A stretch of 64,000 nucleotides of DNA. Source: Xenorhabdus griffiniae. GTDB lineage: Bacteria; Pseudomonadota; Gammaproteobacteria; Enterobacterales; Enterobacteriaceae. The notes below the pieces were generated by a model. It did not search any database. It was given only the letters and a program-made list of their open reading frames with translations, and was not told where the DNA came from. The position numbers and the translations under genes were made by a program. The stretch is from positions 2,760,001 to 2,824,000 of the forward strand of contig NZ_CP147737.1 of assembly GCF_037265215.1 (NCBI RefSeq). Direction: 5' to 3'. Positions 47,075 to 58,404 of the stretch are shown piece after piece (the first letter of the stretch is position 1; the number at the start of each line of letters is the position of its first letter).

Positions 47075-47338
47075 GTCGCAGTCATTGGGGAGTAGCCTGT
47101 TCCAGAAAATCTCTGGAAAATTCGTATCAACATACTCGTTTAAAATAAAACGTGGTACGAATACCTAAAGAACCTAATAACATCCAGGTTTTTACATTCC
47201 CGTTATATTTCAAGTGACGATTAACAAAGTTGCAGCTTGAAAGATACGGGGATAAATCGGTTGGCAAGACCATAGACACATAACAGCGCCGTTGGTTGGG
47301 GGTGTGTTGTGTGTGTATGGAATCACCCAACCGAGGCT
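47075..47338 (+). promoter_or_regulatory. yybP-ykoY manganese riboswitch (mntP leader)
   Basis: The leader of mntP holds TTGGGGAGTAGCC (47085-47097), a small hairpin, CAACATACTCGTTTA, then far downstream GGCAAGACCATA and finally CCAACCGAGGCTATTTT just before the start codon. These are the marks of the yybP-ykoY aptamer in enteric mntP leaders: GGGGAGUAG, ACAUACUCG and the closing CCGAGG. It senses Mn2+ and raises mntP expression when manganese is high. Unusual here: a palindromic repeat-like segment lies inside the leader (47199-47250). Borders are approximate. Confidence 0.82.
47199..47250. repeat. Palindromic repeat-like segment inside the mntP leader
   Basis: CCCGTTATATTTCAAG and CTTGAAAGATACGGG form an imperfect inverted pair around TGACGATTAACAAAGTTGCAG. 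It resembles the CCCGTCATACTTCAAGTTGC repeats I recall from Serratia and Yersinia and is distantly like R2. Confidence 0.5.
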
Positions 47339-47344
47339 ATTTTG

Positions 47345-47929
47345 ATGAATCTCTATGCAACACTTATTCTCGCGCTTGCCCTTTCCATGGATGCTTTTGC
47401 CGCTGCTGTAGGAAAAGGGGCCGCCCTTCACCGCCCTCATTTTCGTGAAGCCATCCGCACTGGTATCATCTTTGGTTTGGTTGAAGCCTGTATGCCTTTA
47501 ATCGGTTGGTCATTGGGCCTGTATGCCAGCCAATATATTATGGAATGGGATCATTGGATTGCCTTTTTCTTGCTCCTGATCCTTGGCTGCCGCATGATAA
47601 TTGATAGCTTCAAACGTGAACCTGAAACTTCTTATCAAGCTACTCCTCAACGCCATAGTTCAGCGGCATTGGTTCTCACTGCAATTGCAACCAGTCTGGA
47701 TGCTATGGCAATAGGTGTCGGCCTTGCCTTCTTACAGGTTGATATTCTCCACACAGCCATGACAATTGGCCTGATGACTATGATTATGGCCACATTAGGC
47801 ATGTTAATTGGGCGTTATATTGGCCCGCTATTGGGTAAAAGAGCCGAGTTAGTTGGGGGATTGGTCTTAATTGCCATTGGCTTCAATATATTATTCGAGC
47901 ATCTTAAATTATTCTGGTATGCGAAATAA
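47345..47929 (+). CDS. mntP: Manganese efflux pump MntP
   Basis: A 194-residue, six-helix Mn2+ exporter (188 in E. coli). Two DUF204 repeats, each with a conserved Asp: [17 protein letters not shown] and [22 protein letters not shown] 47345 ([12 protein letters not shown]) follows the riboswitch directly; the upstream in-frame start at 47309 lies inside the aptamer and adds residues foreign to the family. Protects against manganese excess. Confidence 0.96.
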   Translation: MNLYATLILALALSMDAFAAAVGKGAALHRPHFREAIRTGIIFGLVEACMPLIGWSLGLYASQYIMEWDHWIAFFLLLILGCRMIIDSFKREPETSYQATPQRHSSAALVLTAIATSLDAMAIGVGLAFLQVDILHTAMTIGLMTMIMATLGMLIGRYIGPLLGKRAELVGGLVLIAIGFNILFEHLKLFWYAK

Positions 47930-47988
47930 GGTTATTATTTAACGTTTTTCACGTTGTCGTTTTATTAACTCAATTTACTCCGGATATA

Positions 47989-48017
47989 TATACGCATCTT
48001 GAAGTTAGATTGGTATA
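47989..48017 (-). repeat. R2 right-end fragment
   Basis: TATACGCATCTTGAAGTTAG followed by ATTGGTATA, the outermost parts of R2 joined without the middle. It lies 60 bases after mntP. Confidence 0.7.
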
Positions 48018-48061
48018 GTTCGTTATATTCCGGAGATTTGTTCCTTTGTCACCATACTTCT

Positions 48062-48154
48062 AAATAATAATACTGAGAGTATCAGATGTTGGCGTTCCTT
48101 ACCCCGCGCGCCGCGCGGGGTAAGGAATACTCCTATTATTTTGAAACGCTATTT
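48062..48154 (+). repeat. R1 palindromic repeat, left end shortened
   Basis: AAATAATAATACTGAGAG (lacking the GGTTTTC of other copies), then the full hairpin with CCTTACCCCGCGCG and its complement, and the right end TTTTGAAACGCTATTT. Sits between the convergent ends of mntP and rlmA, where it can act as a two-way terminator. Confidence 0.85.
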
Positions 48155-48187
48155 AGCGGTTATAAGATGACAGAAATTATTTTATTA

Positions 48188-49003
48188 TCAAATACGTCGA
48201 TACATTTTTAACGTAAAATCTGCTTCACAAGCAAACTGTTCTCTCGATATCAAATGCGTTTTAACCTTTTCTGATGCCCGCCAGGCAAAAGGGGTCATCT
48301 GCAATAAATTATGTGCTTGTTCACCATTTAATGACATGGTATAGGCCAACGTTTCGGTTGAAATTAATTCAAATTCTTCCCATTGTTCCTGATTTTCAGG
48401 ATGTAAATGCACTTCCTGATAAATAAGCTCTTTCAATTGATACAAATGACGAGGCCCTGGTGTTACTGTCAGGACAATCCCCTCTGTTTTCATTACCCTG
48501 GCCAATTCTGCCGCTTTGCAGGGAGCGTAAATCCGCAAAATACCATCCAGTGAACTGTCCGCAAATGGCAACCGGTGGCTAGATGCTACGCAGAAATTAA
48601 CATCGGGATAACGCCTGGCACCATAACGAATTGCGACTTTCGCCACATCCAATCCAAACACTGTCAATTTCCACTGAAGATTGAGCTGTTCTTGAACCGC
48701 AGCGGTGTAATAACCTTCACCACAACCAATATCCAGCAAAGCTTTGGCGCCTTCTGGTAAATATTCACCAAGCAACTCAACCGTTTTTTGTCGCAGAGCC
48801 TGATAATGGCCTGAGTGCAAAAATGCCCTTCTCGCTTGCATCATCTCCACACTATCCCCAGGCTCTTTTGAGCGTTTATGCTGAACGGGCAGTAAATTGA
48901 CATACCCTTCTTTTGCACAATCAAATTGGTGATTATTCTCGCAACGCCATTGGTGGTGAGTAAACAGTAAAGGTGTGTGACATAAAGGACATTGATAAGA
49001 CAT
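48188..49003 (-). CDS. rlmA: 23S rRNA (guanine-745-N1)-methyltransferase
   Basis: A 271-residue SAM-dependent methyltransferase. Zinc-finger start [14 protein letters not shown]...[24 protein letters not shown] motif [12 protein letters not shown] (about 90-101), then [23 protein letters not shown]. Modifies G745 of 23S rRNA. Follows mntP in E. coli in the opposite orientation, as here. Confidence 0.95.
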   Translation of the reverse strand: MSYQCPLCHTPLLFTHHQWRCENNHQFDCAKEGYVNLLPVQHKRSKEPGDSVEMMQARRAFLHSGHYQALRQKTVELLGEYLPEGAKALLDIGCGEGYYTAAVQEQLNLQWKLTVFGLDVAKVAIRYGARRYPDVNFCVASSHRLPFADSSLDGILRIYAPCKAAELARVMKTEGIVLTVTPGPRHLYQLKELIYQEVHLHPENQEQWEEFELISTETLAYTMSLNGEQAHNLLQMTPFAWRASEKVKTHLISREQFACEADFTLKMYRRI

Positions 49004-49200
49004 AACATTCCGACGGATAGGGAAAATCAGGGGGCGTACTATACCATATTTCTGATATATACGTTTTTAAACTCCATACTTTTGAAATTTAAACGTGACA
49101 CTCCACTGCCTGACTGCGTTAAAGAAATTATATTGACTATTCTCAACACCCTATTTATTTTTACCACCTAATAACACTTTCATTACAAATAGGGGATGAT

Positions 49201-49755
49201 ATGCCATACGATAATCTAGAGACCAAACGGCTTCTATTAAAAAAACTCGCTTATGATGACGCTATTCAAATTCAGCAAAAATTTCCTCATTGGGATGTTG
49301 TCAAATACTTAGATAGCAGTGCAGTTCCCTGGCCTTATCCCAATGATGGTGCAGAATACTTTGTTAAAAAGGTGGCTTTTCCCGCCATACAATCAGGAAA
49401 AGCCTGGCTATGGTCTATTCGGATAAAAAAACATCCTGATGAACTCATCGGAATGATCGGGTTACATGACCGGCAAGATAATAACCGAGGGTTCTGGCTT
49501 TCCCTGGAGCATCAAGGCCAAGGATTGATGCGCGAAGCCTGTGAGAAAGTGACTGATTATTGGTTTCACGTACTGGGGAAATCCGTTCTTAGAACACAAA
49601 AAGCCAGTATTAACCACGGTTCGAAAAAAATCTCATTAGCGCAAGGTGAAAGGTTGATAAAAGTGGAAGAAAAAGAGTATGTTTCAGGAAAATATGCTTG
49701 TGAGTTCTGGGAAATAACCAGGGAAGAATGGTGTAATCGACATGCGCCTTCTTAA
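49201..49755 (+). CDS. GNAT-family N-acetyltransferase
   Basis: A 184-residue RimJ/RimL-type acetyltransferase. Starts LETKRLLLKKLAYDDAIQIQQ, acetyl-CoA region NRGFWLSLEHQGQGLMREACEKVTDYWF (about 97-124), and an unusual HGSKKISLAQGERLIKVEEKEY toward the end. Substrate unknown; protein N-termini, amino acids or small-molecule amines are all possible. Monocistronic, convergent with the uhp genes. Not part of the E. coli order here. Confidence 0.88.
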   Translation: MPYDNLETKRLLLKKLAYDDAIQIQQKFPHWDVVKYLDSSAVPWPYPNDGAEYFVKKVAFPAIQSGKAWLWSIRIKKHPDELIGMIGLHDRQDNNRGFWLSLEHQGQGLMREACEKVTDYWFHVLGKSVLRTQKASINHGSKKISLAQGERLIKVEEKEYVSGKYACEFWEITREEWCNRHAPS

Positions 49756-49772
49756 TAAATTTTAACTACCCA

Positions 49773-51101
49773 TTAATCCTGCATTTTCTGCCTGGGAAAC
49801 TGGGCTTGCAGGAATGGCAGTAATAATAAACCTATCAATACAGCACAAACAGAAATAGTAATAAATAACCCCTTCCAATGATAATATTTTAAAATAATGG
49901 CAAAAGGATAACCAGCAAGTGCAGCTCCCGTATACGCAAAAAGGCCGACAAACCCCGTCGCCGCCCCCGCTGAATCTTTATGGGAACATTCCGCCGCAGC
50001 CATACCAATCAACAATTGTGGCCCAAAAACAAAAAAACCAATGGCGAAAAAGCCAATGGATTGAAAAATCAAATCAGTCATAGGCATCAGCCATAAGGCA
50101 GCCACCGATAAGAAAATACCCATCGCAAATATCAAATTCATCGGCCCACGGTTACCGCCAAACACGCGATCCGATCCCCAGCCTGCCACCAGCGAACCCA
50201 TAAATCCCCCCACTTCAAAAAGTGATAATACAGCGTTCGCACTCACTAAATCATAATGGTGATATTCTGTCAGATAGAGGTTTCCCCAATCGTTAATAAC
50301 CGTACGGACGAGATAAACCAAAACGTAACTCAATGAAAGCAACCAAATATATTTATTGCCAAAAACATAGGTTTTCAGTATTTCTTTGGTCGTTAGCCCT
50401 TGCCCTTGATTTTCCTGTACCTTTTCTAAATGATCATTACGAAATTGGCCAATGGTCGGTAACCCCATAGTTGCAGGCTTGTCACGTAACCGCCAACATA
50501 AAAATATTCCGGCCAAAATACCTAAACAGCCCGGCACAATAAACCCTTCTCGCCAGCTAAAATGTAATGTTAAGAAACTGATAAATAACGCAACCAAAGC
50601 GCTGCCTGTATGGTGTGATGTATTCCATAAAGACCACCAAAAACCACGCTCTGAGCGAGAATACCAACTGGTGAGCAATTTGGCGCAGGGTGGCGAACCC
50701 CAGCCCTGAAACCACGCATTTAATATCCACAAAAAGGTAAACATCACAATCGAGCTGGACAGACCAAAAAAGATATTAATGATCCCTGTCGCAATTAACC
50801 CGATTCCCATGAAATAACGTGGATTGGAGCGATCAGAGATAATGCCGGAAAGAAATTTGGAACAACCATAAGTGATATAAAACAGGGTTCCAATCAGGCC
50901 AATCTCGCCTTTATCAAGGCCGAGATCGGTTATCATGGCAGGCATCGCATAGTTGAAACTTTTACGGGTAAAGTAAAACAGCGCATATCCCACATAGAGA
51001 CTCAGCATGATATGCAAGCGCCAGTAGCGATACTGTTGTCGGATTTCCTCAGCAGATAGCGGCTCGTCATGCATCGGCCTGGATTGAGAAGAAGCTGTCA
51101 T
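49773..51101 (-). CDS. uhpC: Hexose-phosphate sensor/transporter-like UhpC
   Basis: A 442-residue major-facilitator membrane protein, 12 helices, of the organophosphate:phosphate antiporter family. FTRKSFNYAMPAMITDLGLDKGEIGLIGTLFYITYGCSKFLSGIISDRSNPRYF is the family's opening. UhpC senses external glucose-6-phosphate and activates UhpB. Last gene of uhpABC, 9 bases after uhpB. Confidence 0.93.
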   Translation of the reverse strand: MTASSQSRPMHDEPLSAEEIRQQYRYWRLHIMLSLYVGYALFYFTRKSFNYAMPAMITDLGLDKGEIGLIGTLFYITYGCSKFLSGIISDRSNPRYFMGIGLIATGIINIFFGLSSSIVMFTFLWILNAWFQGWGSPPCAKLLTSWYSRSERGFWWSLWNTSHHTGSALVALFISFLTLHFSWREGFIVPGCLGILAGIFLCWRLRDKPATMGLPTIGQFRNDHLEKVQENQGQGLTTKEILKTYVFGNKYIWLLSLSYVLVYLVRTVINDWGNLYLTEYHHYDLVSANAVLSLFEVGGFMGSLVAGWGSDRVFGGNRGPMNLIFAMGIFLSVAALWLMPMTDLIFQSIGFFAIGFFVFGPQLLIGMAAAECSHKDSAGAATGFVGLFAYTGAALAGYPFAIILKYYHWKGLFITISVCAVLIGLLLLPFLQAQFPRQKMQD

Positions 51102-51110
51102 AAGCGTATT

Positions 51111-52649
51111 TTAAAGTTTAGGCAAAGTGATAGACAAGTCCGTCCCCGAAGATGTCGAGTCAGCTTGTCGTTTTTCACTGTGAATTGAGAACGTTCCACC
51201 CAGCGCCTGCACACGTTCCCGCATACCACGTAAGCCAAACCCTTTCATATGATCCTCAGACTTACAGCCAATACCATTATCTCTGATTAATACATGGATC
51301 ATCCCGTTGATGGAAAAATGTAATTCAATACGATCCGCTTGAGAATATTTCATGGCATTATTCAGCGCTTCCTGACAAAGGCGATATAACGTAATTTGGG
51401 TGGTGTCACTTAGTTGCGCAATTGCCATAGCTGAATCCGTTTCCCAATAAACATCTACCAATATGCCATGGGATGCAAATTCCATATCCCGCAATAATTG
51501 CTCAATAGCCTCTTTCAAACCGAGGTCATCAAGAATTTTAGGTCGCAGCCGACTAAGTAACCCTTTAGTTGTATCATAAACGTTGAGGGATAACGATTCG
51601 ATCGTTTTCGCACAATTAGCGCTAATCGGTGCAACTTCTACCCGCTGGATAATATTGGCCTGAGTACGAATAGCGGTAATATTCTGACCAATTTCATCAT
51701 GCAGTTCACGCGCAATTTCCCGCCTTACCGATTCTTCTGCTTTTACCAATTGACGGGACAAGCTGTGATTGCAATGAAGTTGACGCTTTAATTGTGCATT
51801 AAGATCACGCTGACGCTGCACCGCCATTCCCAGCATGATCCCCGTTAGCGTTTGAGCCAATAGCGATAACAAGAGATCCGTGATCTCTATATTCGAAACA
51901 CCATTATTCGAGACACCATTGCGCGCGGCAATCAAGGCAATGCTGTTTAGCAAAGTGCCAACCACCGCCCCTTGCCAGCCGTAACGAAAAGCCAGCAAGA
52001 TAATGGGAATGGCCAGACAAAACGGGGCAAAATAACGCAACTCATTCGGCAGACCAACTTGAAGAAAAATATTCAGTATAAACAATGAACTATAAAGAAT
52101 AATGTGCTTCAGGTGAAACTGAATACGATGTGATACAAGATTAGCAGTCAGAGGAAACCAAATATTTTGGAACAAGTAGTGCCATATTAAATAGCATAAA
52201 GGAACTAACATAACACCACCGGTTAAACTCACCAAAAATGCAATACTCAAAGCAGAATTATGATTACTGATCGCCGCCACATTAATCATAGATGTTGTCA
52301 GAATGATACCAGCCATGACTACAAATCGCTGCCATTGGTTGCCACAATAATAACGACTGGCAAACCAAACAAGAGGAAAACTGGCCACGCTAGCTGTTAA
52401 CACCGTCAACCATTGTAGTTGCCCCATGAGGAGCGTCAAACAAATGGTAAGCCCCCATTCTGCACTGTAAATAGTCGTCCAATAGCGTTTGGGGGTATGG
52501 AGAACAATACCGAGGCGCAAAGCAAAAGGAAAAAACAGGATCGCCAGTTCAGAGTCATTGACAAAATAGTAGGCGATAACCCATAAGCAGAACCACCAAC
52601 AAGAAAACAGTAACCAGCCGCAAAATGAATTAATCAGATATTGACGCAT
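51111..52649 (-). CDS. uhpB: Sensor histidine kinase UhpB
   Basis: A 512-residue membrane kinase. MASE1-type N-terminal part with about eight helices (1-285), then the HisKA_3 dimer region with the phospho-His in REIARELHDEIGQNITAIRTQ, and an HATPase domain with CQEALNNAMKYSQADRIEL, RDNGIGCK and GFGLRGMRERV. Phosphorylates UhpA when UhpC reports sugar phosphate. Start overlaps the uhpA stop by one base (TAATG). Confidence 0.95.
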   Translation of the reverse strand: MRQYLINSFCGWLLFSCWWFCLWVIAYYFVNDSELAILFFPFALRLGIVLHTPKRYWTTIYSAEWGLTICLTLLMGQLQWLTVLTASVASFPLVWFASRYYCGNQWQRFVVMAGIILTTSMINVAAISNHNSALSIAFLVSLTGGVMLVPLCYLIWHYLFQNIWFPLTANLVSHRIQFHLKHIILYSSLFILNIFLQVGLPNELRYFAPFCLAIPIILLAFRYGWQGAVVGTLLNSIALIAARNGVSNNGVSNIEITDLLLSLLAQTLTGIMLGMAVQRQRDLNAQLKRQLHCNHSLSRQLVKAEESVRREIARELHDEIGQNITAIRTQANIIQRVEVAPISANCAKTIESLSLNVYDTTKGLLSRLRPKILDDLGLKEAIEQLLRDMEFASHGILVDVYWETDSAMAIAQLSDTTQITLYRLCQEALNNAMKYSQADRIELHFSINGMIHVLIRDNGIGCKSEDHMKGFGLRGMRERVQALGGTFSIHSEKRQADSTSSGTDLSITLPKL

Positions 52650-53260
52650 TAAAGATCACTAGTAGCAAAATAATTTGCCAAACCAACGTTATTCGTTACC
52701 CCTAATTTACTCATCGCATTGGCTCGATGGACATGTACGGTTTTATGGCTTAATCCTAATTCAGCCGCGATGGCTTTAACATCCATACCACTCGCCAACA
52801 TCTCTCCAACTTGTCGTTCTCGTCTGGTCAGGTATTCCAATGAAGACGGATTGCTCTTTGATGATGTTAAATTAAGTACAATATCCGGTGTAAGATAACA
52901 ACCATTATTGGCGGTCGTCCGCACCGCTTGAATCAGTTCATCCGGGCTGCAACGTTTACTGAGATAACCGCGCGCACCTGCTTTCAAGGCATTTTCCACC
53001 ATTGTGGCAGAATCATGAACACTCAGCATAATACAGGTAATACCTGAGGGAGGATCTTTCAGTAGTGAAAGCCCGCTTTCATCTTTCATTGAAATATCAA
53101 GAATACAAACCATTGCACCCGATCCCGGTAAGCCTTGTCTGGCTTCAGCACATGAACTGAACTCTCCCACGACTTCAATATCAGGCTCTAAATTCAGCAA
53201 CTGCGCGAATCCTGAGCGTACAACAACATGATCATCAACTAATGCTACTTTAATCATCAT
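52649..53260 (-). CDS. uhpA: Response regulator UhpA
   Basis: A 203-residue NarL/FixJ regulator. Receiver domain with DD (10-11), phospho-Asp in [12 protein letters not shown] and Lys in [11 protein letters not shown]. LuxR-type helix-turn-helix at about 140-195 ([45 protein letters not shown]). Activates uhpT. Tandem ATGs (53260, 53257) with no clear ribosome site; E. coli begins at the equivalent of the second. Confidence 0.95.
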   Translation of the reverse strand: MMIKVALVDDHVVVRSGFAQLLNLEPDIEVVGEFSSCAEARQGLPGSGAMVCILDISMKDESGLSLLKDPPSGITCIMLSVHDSATMVENALKAGARGYLSKRCSPDELIQAVRTTANNGCYLTPDIVLNLTSSKSNPSSLEYLTRRERQVGEMLASGMDVKAIAAELGLSHKTVHVHRANAMSKLGVTNNVGLANYFATSDL

Positions 53261-53369
53261 TATTTATTATCGAATTAAGCATCGGACTAAACTACTCTTA
53301 TTGATATGGCTTCGCAATAGTACGCCATAGATAGAAAATAGGGGATATTAAGGCAAAAAATGATGGCAA

Positions 53370-53397
53370 GATGCTACTGCGGATATACAGTAGCATC
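53370..53397. terminator. Perfect inverted repeat between uhpT and uhpA
   Basis: GATGCTACTG and CAGTAGCATC (10-bp stem, 8-base loop). On the minus strand a T run follows only after about 9 bases. It may be a leaky terminator behind uhpT or an attenuating hairpin before uhpA. Confidence 0.5.
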
Positions 53398-53416
53398 AGT
53401 AAATTTTTAATCTGGC

Positions 53417-54793
53417 TTAATGTGCTTTCTTCGCTTTTCGGATCTTTTTCTCTTCCGCAATAGCCACGAAAGCAAGCAAAGTAAGACATACGAATGCTGA
53501 AGTATCCAAGGCAACAAATGTCCCTTTCCAACCTGTTAAACCAAAGACAGGCACACCATCCGCAATCATTCCCAAGCCAAGCTTGGCAAAGCTGTCACCG
53601 ATTAAATAAGCAAATGTTCCTTTAACACCATCAGCCACACTGATTGCTTTTTTCGGTACAAATCCAACAGCCGCCACACCAATCAACAACTGTGGACCAA
53701 ATACCAGGAAACCAAGCACAAACAGGGAACCCAGATACATATATTCACTGGTTGCATGTTGATAGAATTCAAGGCAAACAATAATCAACCCTAACGAGAC
53801 ACAGGCAACCAGAGCACGACGACCATTTGCCAAGTCTGACAAATACCCCCACATTAATGTCCCTACCAGCGCACCTATTTCGAACATGGTAAAACCCGTG
53901 ATGGCGGTTTCTTTTGATTGTCCCAGTTCCTGATACGCATACACGGTTGACCATTGGTCGATACCAATACGCACAATGTAAAGAAAGATATTGGCAAAAC
54001 AGAGTAGCCAAATGACTTTGTTTTTTAATACATATTCAACAAAGATCTCACGTTTAGTCATCTGGTTTTCTTCTGCCGCGATATCTTCTTCGCTGACAGG
54101 TTCATCAAATAACTCTTCTACCTTACCCAAGCCGTAACTTTCTGGAGAGTCGCTACCATAACGCAATCCAATGAAACCAATGATCAGGGCAATGATTGAA
54201 GGGAAAATAAACATCCCTATCACATGACCATCAAAGAAATAATTGGCCCCAAAGAGTGCCACCCCAGCCGCAGCAGCCCCCCCGACATTATGTGACATAT
54301 TCCACAAACCCAGATAGGTTCCACGCTTGTTACGGGGAGTCCATTTTGTAATGGTGGAATAGCTGGCCGGCCCACCTATACTTTGGAAAAAGCCACTCAA
54401 CGCATAAAATGCCACCATCAGGAAAATACTGACGCCGGAATTTCCCATACTCATGCTAAACCCTAACATGGCAATGCCAGACAGGATCAGCATAAATGGC
54501 AGGAATTGTTTGGTATTTTTGCCATCGGCATAATAAGCAACAACGGTTTTACCAATACCATAAGTAATAGAAAAACCTAACCCTATCAACCCAAGCTGCG
54601 TCATCGACAGACCATAAGTTGAGATCATATCGTTTTGGGCTATGTTAAAGTTCTTACGTACCAAATACATAGCCATATAGCCAATAAAAACCACCAAATA
54701 CGACTGCATAAAGGGTTTGAACCACATTTTGCGGCGTACTTCCACTGGTAGATCCAGTGTTGGCTTACGAATTTGTTCTAGAATCTTAAGCAT
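53417..54793 (-). CDS. uhpT: Hexose-6-phosphate:phosphate antiporter UhpT
   Basis: A 458-residue MFS transporter (463 in E. coli). [82 protein letters not shown] and [21 protein letters not shown] are characteristic. Imports glucose-6-phosphate and, in other species, fosfomycin. Placed upstream of uhpA on the same strand, the reverse of the E. coli order uhpABC-uhpT. Confidence 0.96.
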   Translation of the reverse strand: MLKILEQIRKPTLDLPVEVRRKMWFKPFMQSYLVVFIGYMAMYLVRKNFNIAQNDMISTYGLSMTQLGLIGLGFSITYGIGKTVVAYYADGKNTKQFLPFMLILSGIAMLGFSMSMGNSGVSIFLMVAFYALSGFFQSIGGPASYSTITKWTPRNKRGTYLGLWNMSHNVGGAAAAGVALFGANYFFDGHVIGMFIFPSIIALIIGFIGLRYGSDSPESYGLGKVEELFDEPVSEEDIAAEENQMTKREIFVEYVLKNKVIWLLCFANIFLYIVRIGIDQWSTVYAYQELGQSKETAITGFTMFEIGALVGTLMWGYLSDLANGRRALVACVSLGLIIVCLEFYQHATSEYMYLGSLFVLGFLVFGPQLLIGVAAVGFVPKKAISVADGVKGTFAYLIGDSFAKLGLGMIADGVPVFGLTGWKGTFVALDTSAFVCLTLLAFVAIAEEKKIRKAKKAH

Positions 54794-55164
54794 TTGAAAT
54801 CCTTAGATAACTACGAGAAAAAGCGCCTTTTTGAAGCAGGTGAAGATAAAAAAGGCAAATCGCAAGAAAGCAAAAGTTTTCGTAGTTATAGTTTTCGTAA
54901 ATATAGTTTTGCAGATATAGTTATTATCTGGTCAGTTTAGAAAACTAAAGGAAGATTGGCTTGAGCTATGGTCTTAGTTGGACTAGGAATATTTCCTAGT
55001 TTTATCCTGTTCGAGCATAAAGCGTGAAAGAAATCACACTCTTTACTCAAATTTGTATTACATTGTGCATTATTCCATCTATGGAAAAATGATTTTTACT
55101 GGATGCATGGTTTACCGTCAAAAGTTGCATACTGATATGGTGTGATTTAGTGTGATATGGAAGC
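54794..55164. other. Region upstream of uhpT
   Basis: About 370 bases with no gene. Must contain the uhpT promoter with UhpA sites, which I could not define. GTGTGAT is repeated near 55139 and 55150. Confidence 0.35.
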
Positions 55165-55187
55165 AAAAAAGCCCTGAAATCAGGGCC
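55165..55187 (-). terminator. Terminator after guaA
   Basis: On the minus strand GCCCTGA, loop TT, TCAGGGC and six T. Confidence 0.9.
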
Positions 55188-55225
55188 TTAATTAGAAAAT
55201 CATGATGATTTGGGGAAGATCTAAA

Positions 55226-56803
55226 TCATTCCCACTCAATTGTCGCTGGTGGTTTACCGCTGATGTCATAGACTACCCGCGAAATACCATCAATTTCATT
55301 GATGATTCTGTTCGAGACACGCCCCAAGAAGTCATATGGCAGATGCGCCCAATGAGCGGTCATAAAGTCAATGGTTTCTACCGCCCGCAAGGATACAACC
55401 CAGTCGTATTTACGGCCATCTCCCATAACACCAACAGAACGAACTGGCAGGAATACGGTAAATGCCTGGCTGACTTTATGGTACAGATCCGCTTTATGCA
55501 GTTCTTCGATAAAGATAGCATCAGCGCGGCGCAGAAAGTCACAATATTCTTTCTTCACTTCGCCCAATACGCGAACACCAAGGCCTGGACCTGGGAATGG
55601 ATGACGATACAGCATGTCATATGGCAAGCCCAATTCCAGACCGATACGACGTACTTCGTCTTTAAACAACTCTTTCAGCGGTTCAACCAGCCCCAGCTTC
55701 ATATCTTCTGGCAGGCCACCAACATTGTGGTGAGATTTAATCACATGGGCATTGCCAGTAGCAGATGCGGCTGACTCGATAACATCTGGATAAATCGTGC
55801 CCTGTGCCAACCATTTAACCTGAGTTTGTTTCGATGCTTCTTCATCAAACACATCAATAAATACGTGACCGATGGTTTTGCGTTTAGCTTCTGGCTCATC
55901 AATGCCTGCCAGTGCAGATAGGAAGCGCTCTTCTGCTTTAACATGCACGATGTTCAGGTCAAATTTACCCGCAAACATCTCCATCACTTGATCCGCTTCG
56001 TTCAAACGCAGCAAGCCATTATCGACGAAAACGCAAGTCAGGCGCTTACCAATCGCACGGTTCAACAGCAGTGCAGTCACAGAAGAATCCACGCCGCCAG
56101 ACAGAGCCAAAATAACATGGTCATCACCAATCTGTGTACGCAGACGTTCTACGATATCATCGATGATAGAAGCAGGCGTCCACAAAGCTTCACATTGACA
56201 AATATCCAGCACAAAACGTTGCAGGATATTCAGGCCTTGGTGAGTATGGGTGACTTCAGGGTGGAACTGTACGCCATAAAAACGTTTTTCATCGTTAGCC
56301 ATGATAGCAAACGGGCAAGTATCTGTGCTGGCAATGGTTGTAAAGTCAGCAGGGATTGCCGTTACTTTGTCACCATGGCTCATCCATACATCCAGCAGCG
56401 GTTTGCCTGCTTCACTCAGGGCATCTTGAATATCGCGGAATAGTTCACAATTATTCTTGATTTCAACCTGCGCATAACCAAATTCACGCTCATCAGAGTT
56501 GGAAACTTGACCACCCAATTGCATAGACATGGTTTGCATACCGTAGCAAATACCCAACACAGGTACACCTGCATTGAAAACATACTCCGGCGCACGTGGG
56601 CTATTATGCTCAGTCGTACTTTCTGGTCCACCAGAAAGAATAATACCATTCGGATTAAATGCACGAATTTGTTCTTCAGTGACATTCCATGTCCAAAGTT
56701 CACAATAAACACCGATTTCACGAATGCGGCGAGCAATAAGCTGGGTATACTGCGAGCCAAAATCAAGGATCAGAATGCGATGCTGATGGATATTAGTTGT
56801 CAT
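55226..56803 (-). CDS. guaA: GMP synthase (glutamine-hydrolysing)
   Basis: A 525-residue enzyme (525 in E. coli) that aminates XMP to GMP. Class I glutaminase domain with Cys in [15 protein letters not shown] and His-x-Glu in [14 protein letters not shown]-pyrophosphatase P-loop [14 protein letters not shown] (about 230). C-terminal dimerisation domain with [16 protein letters not shown] and ending [12 protein letters not shown]. Second gene of guaBA, 79 bases after guaB. Confidence 0.98.
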   Translation of the reverse strand: MTTNIHQHRILILDFGSQYTQLIARRIREIGVYCELWTWNVTEEQIRAFNPNGIILSGGPESTTEHNSPRAPEYVFNAGVPVLGICYGMQTMSMQLGGQVSNSDEREFGYAQVEIKNNCELFRDIQDALSEAGKPLLDVWMSHGDKVTAIPADFTTIASTDTCPFAIMANDEKRFYGVQFHPEVTHTHQGLNILQRFVLDICQCEALWTPASIIDDIVERLRTQIGDDHVILALSGGVDSSVTALLLNRAIGKRLTCVFVDNGLLRLNEADQVMEMFAGKFDLNIVHVKAEERFLSALAGIDEPEAKRKTIGHVFIDVFDEEASKQTQVKWLAQGTIYPDVIESAASATGNAHVIKSHHNVGGLPEDMKLGLVEPLKELFKDEVRRIGLELGLPYDMLYRHPFPGPGLGVRVLGEVKKEYCDFLRRADAIFIEELHKADLYHKVSQAFTVFLPVRSVGVMGDGRKYDWVVSLRAVETIDFMTAHWAHLPYDFLGRVSNRIINEIDGISRVVYDISGKPPATIEWE

Positions 56804-56882
56804 TTGAGGTGAATTCCAAAAACAAGTGGCGATTAAAAAATAAAAAAGTCAGTGGCCCAATGATGGGCCACTTTGAATAAAA

Positions 56883-58349
56883 TTACAGACCTAAACGATA
56901 GTTTGGTGATTCTTTGGTGATCGTCACGTCATGAACGTGGCTTTCCTGAATACCTGCACCACTGATACGAACGAATTCGGCTTTAGTTCTCAGTTCATCA
57001 ATGGTTGCACAACCCGTCAGTCCCATACAGGAACGTAAACCGCCCATTTGCTGGTGAACGATGGTTTTCAGCAGGCCCTTGTAAGCTACGCGACCCTCGA
57101 TGCCTTCAGGAACCAGTTTGTCAGCCGCATTATCAGATTGGAAGTAACGATCTGAAGAACCTTTGGACATCGCGCCCAAAGAACCCATGCCGCGATAAGA
57201 TTTGAACGAACGGCCTTGGTAAAGTTCGATTTCACCTGGAGATTCTTCTGTTCCTGCCAGCATGGAGCCAACCATCACACATGATGCACCCGCCGCAATT
57301 GCTTTAGCAATGTCACCAGAGAAACGGATACCACCGTCTGCAATAACAGGAATGCCTGTGCCATTCAGTGCTTCAACTGCATCTGCAATAGCCGTGATTT
57401 GAGGAACGCCAACACCAGTAACGATACGGGTTGTACAAATGGAACCAGGACCGATACCTACCTTAACAGCGTTCACACCCGCGTCTACCAGTGCCTTGGC
57501 GCCTTCACCTGTCGCTACGTTACCGCCGATGATGGGCAGATCAGGATACTTAGCGCGAGTTTCACGAATACGCTGCAATACACCTTCAGAATGGCCATGG
57601 GAAGAGTCAATAAGCAGAACATCTACTCCCGCAGCAACCAATGCGTCAATACGTTCTTCGTTGCCAGAACCCGCGCCTACCGCAGCGCCAACACGCAGAC
57701 GACCTTGTTCGTCTTTACATGCGTTTGGCTTACGCTCTGCTTTCTGGAAATCTTTCACGGTAATCAAGCCAAGCAAGTGGAAGTTATCATCAACAACCAG
57801 CGCTTTTTCAACACGTTGTTCGTGCATTTTTTGCAAAACCACTTCACGGGCTTCACCTTCTTTTACCGTCACCAAACGTTCTTTAGGCGTCATCACCGCA
57901 GTTACAGGTTGTTCCAGATCAGTCACAAAACGCACATCACGACCAGTAATGATACCTACCAGTTCGTTTTTTTCTGTTACCACTGGGTAACCCGCAAAAC
58001 CATTGCGTTTGGCCAGTTCATGAACTTCGCGCAGAGTCGTCTGTGGCGTGACAGTAACAGGATCAGTCACCACACCACTTTCATGTTTCTTCACGCGGCT
58101 GACTTCTTCAGCTTGGCGTTCAATTGACATATTTTTATGAATGAAGCCAATGCCCCCTTCTTGTGCCAGTGCGATTGCCAGTGAAGATTCCGTCACAGTA
58201 TCCATGGCTGCGGAAAGCATAGGTATGTTCAGGCGAATAGTGGAAGTTAATTGAGTGGACAAATCTGCTGTGTTAGGCAAGACTGTTGAGTGGGCAGGAA
58301 CCAACAATACATCGTCAAAAGTTAATGCTTCTTTTTTAATTCGTAACAT
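56883..58349 (-). CDS. guaB: IMP dehydrogenase
   Basis: A 488-residue enzyme (488 in E. coli) for the first committed step to GMP. Catalytic core with the Cys loop [15 protein letters not shown], flap [16 protein letters not shown], and tandem CBS domains at about 95-200. Start set at 58349 ([13 protein letters not shown]) to match the family; two more codons are open upstream (58355). A PurR-like operator lies in its promoter. Confidence 0.98.
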   Translation of the reverse strand: MLRIKKEALTFDDVLLVPAHSTVLPNTADLSTQLTSTIRLNIPMLSAAMDTVTESSLAIALAQEGGIGFIHKNMSIERQAEEVSRVKKHESGVVTDPVTVTPQTTLREVHELAKRNGFAGYPVVTEKNELVGIITGRDVRFVTDLEQPVTAVMTPKERLVTVKEGEAREVVLQKMHEQRVEKALVVDDNFHLLGLITVKDFQKAERKPNACKDEQGRLRVGAAVGAGSGNEERIDALVAAGVDVLLIDSSHGHSEGVLQRIRETRAKYPDLPIIGGNVATGEGAKALVDAGVNAVKVGIGPGSICTTRIVTGVGVPQITAIADAVEALNGTGIPVIADGGIRFSGDIAKAIAAGASCVMVGSMLAGTEESPGEIELYQGRSFKSYRGMGSLGAMSKGSSDRYFQSDNAADKLVPEGIEGRVAYKGLLKTIVHQQMGGLRSCMGLTGCATIDELRTKAEFVRISGAGIQESHVHDVTITKESPNYRLGL

Positions 58350-58404
58350 GGGCAATATCTCACCAGGCTATGGAGCAATAAGAGGGATAAAATATTGCCG
58401 CGGC

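Noticed and set aside
57399..58127. 242-codon plus-strand frame opposite guaB
   Set aside because: Shadow of guaB; composition mirrors the complementary strand.
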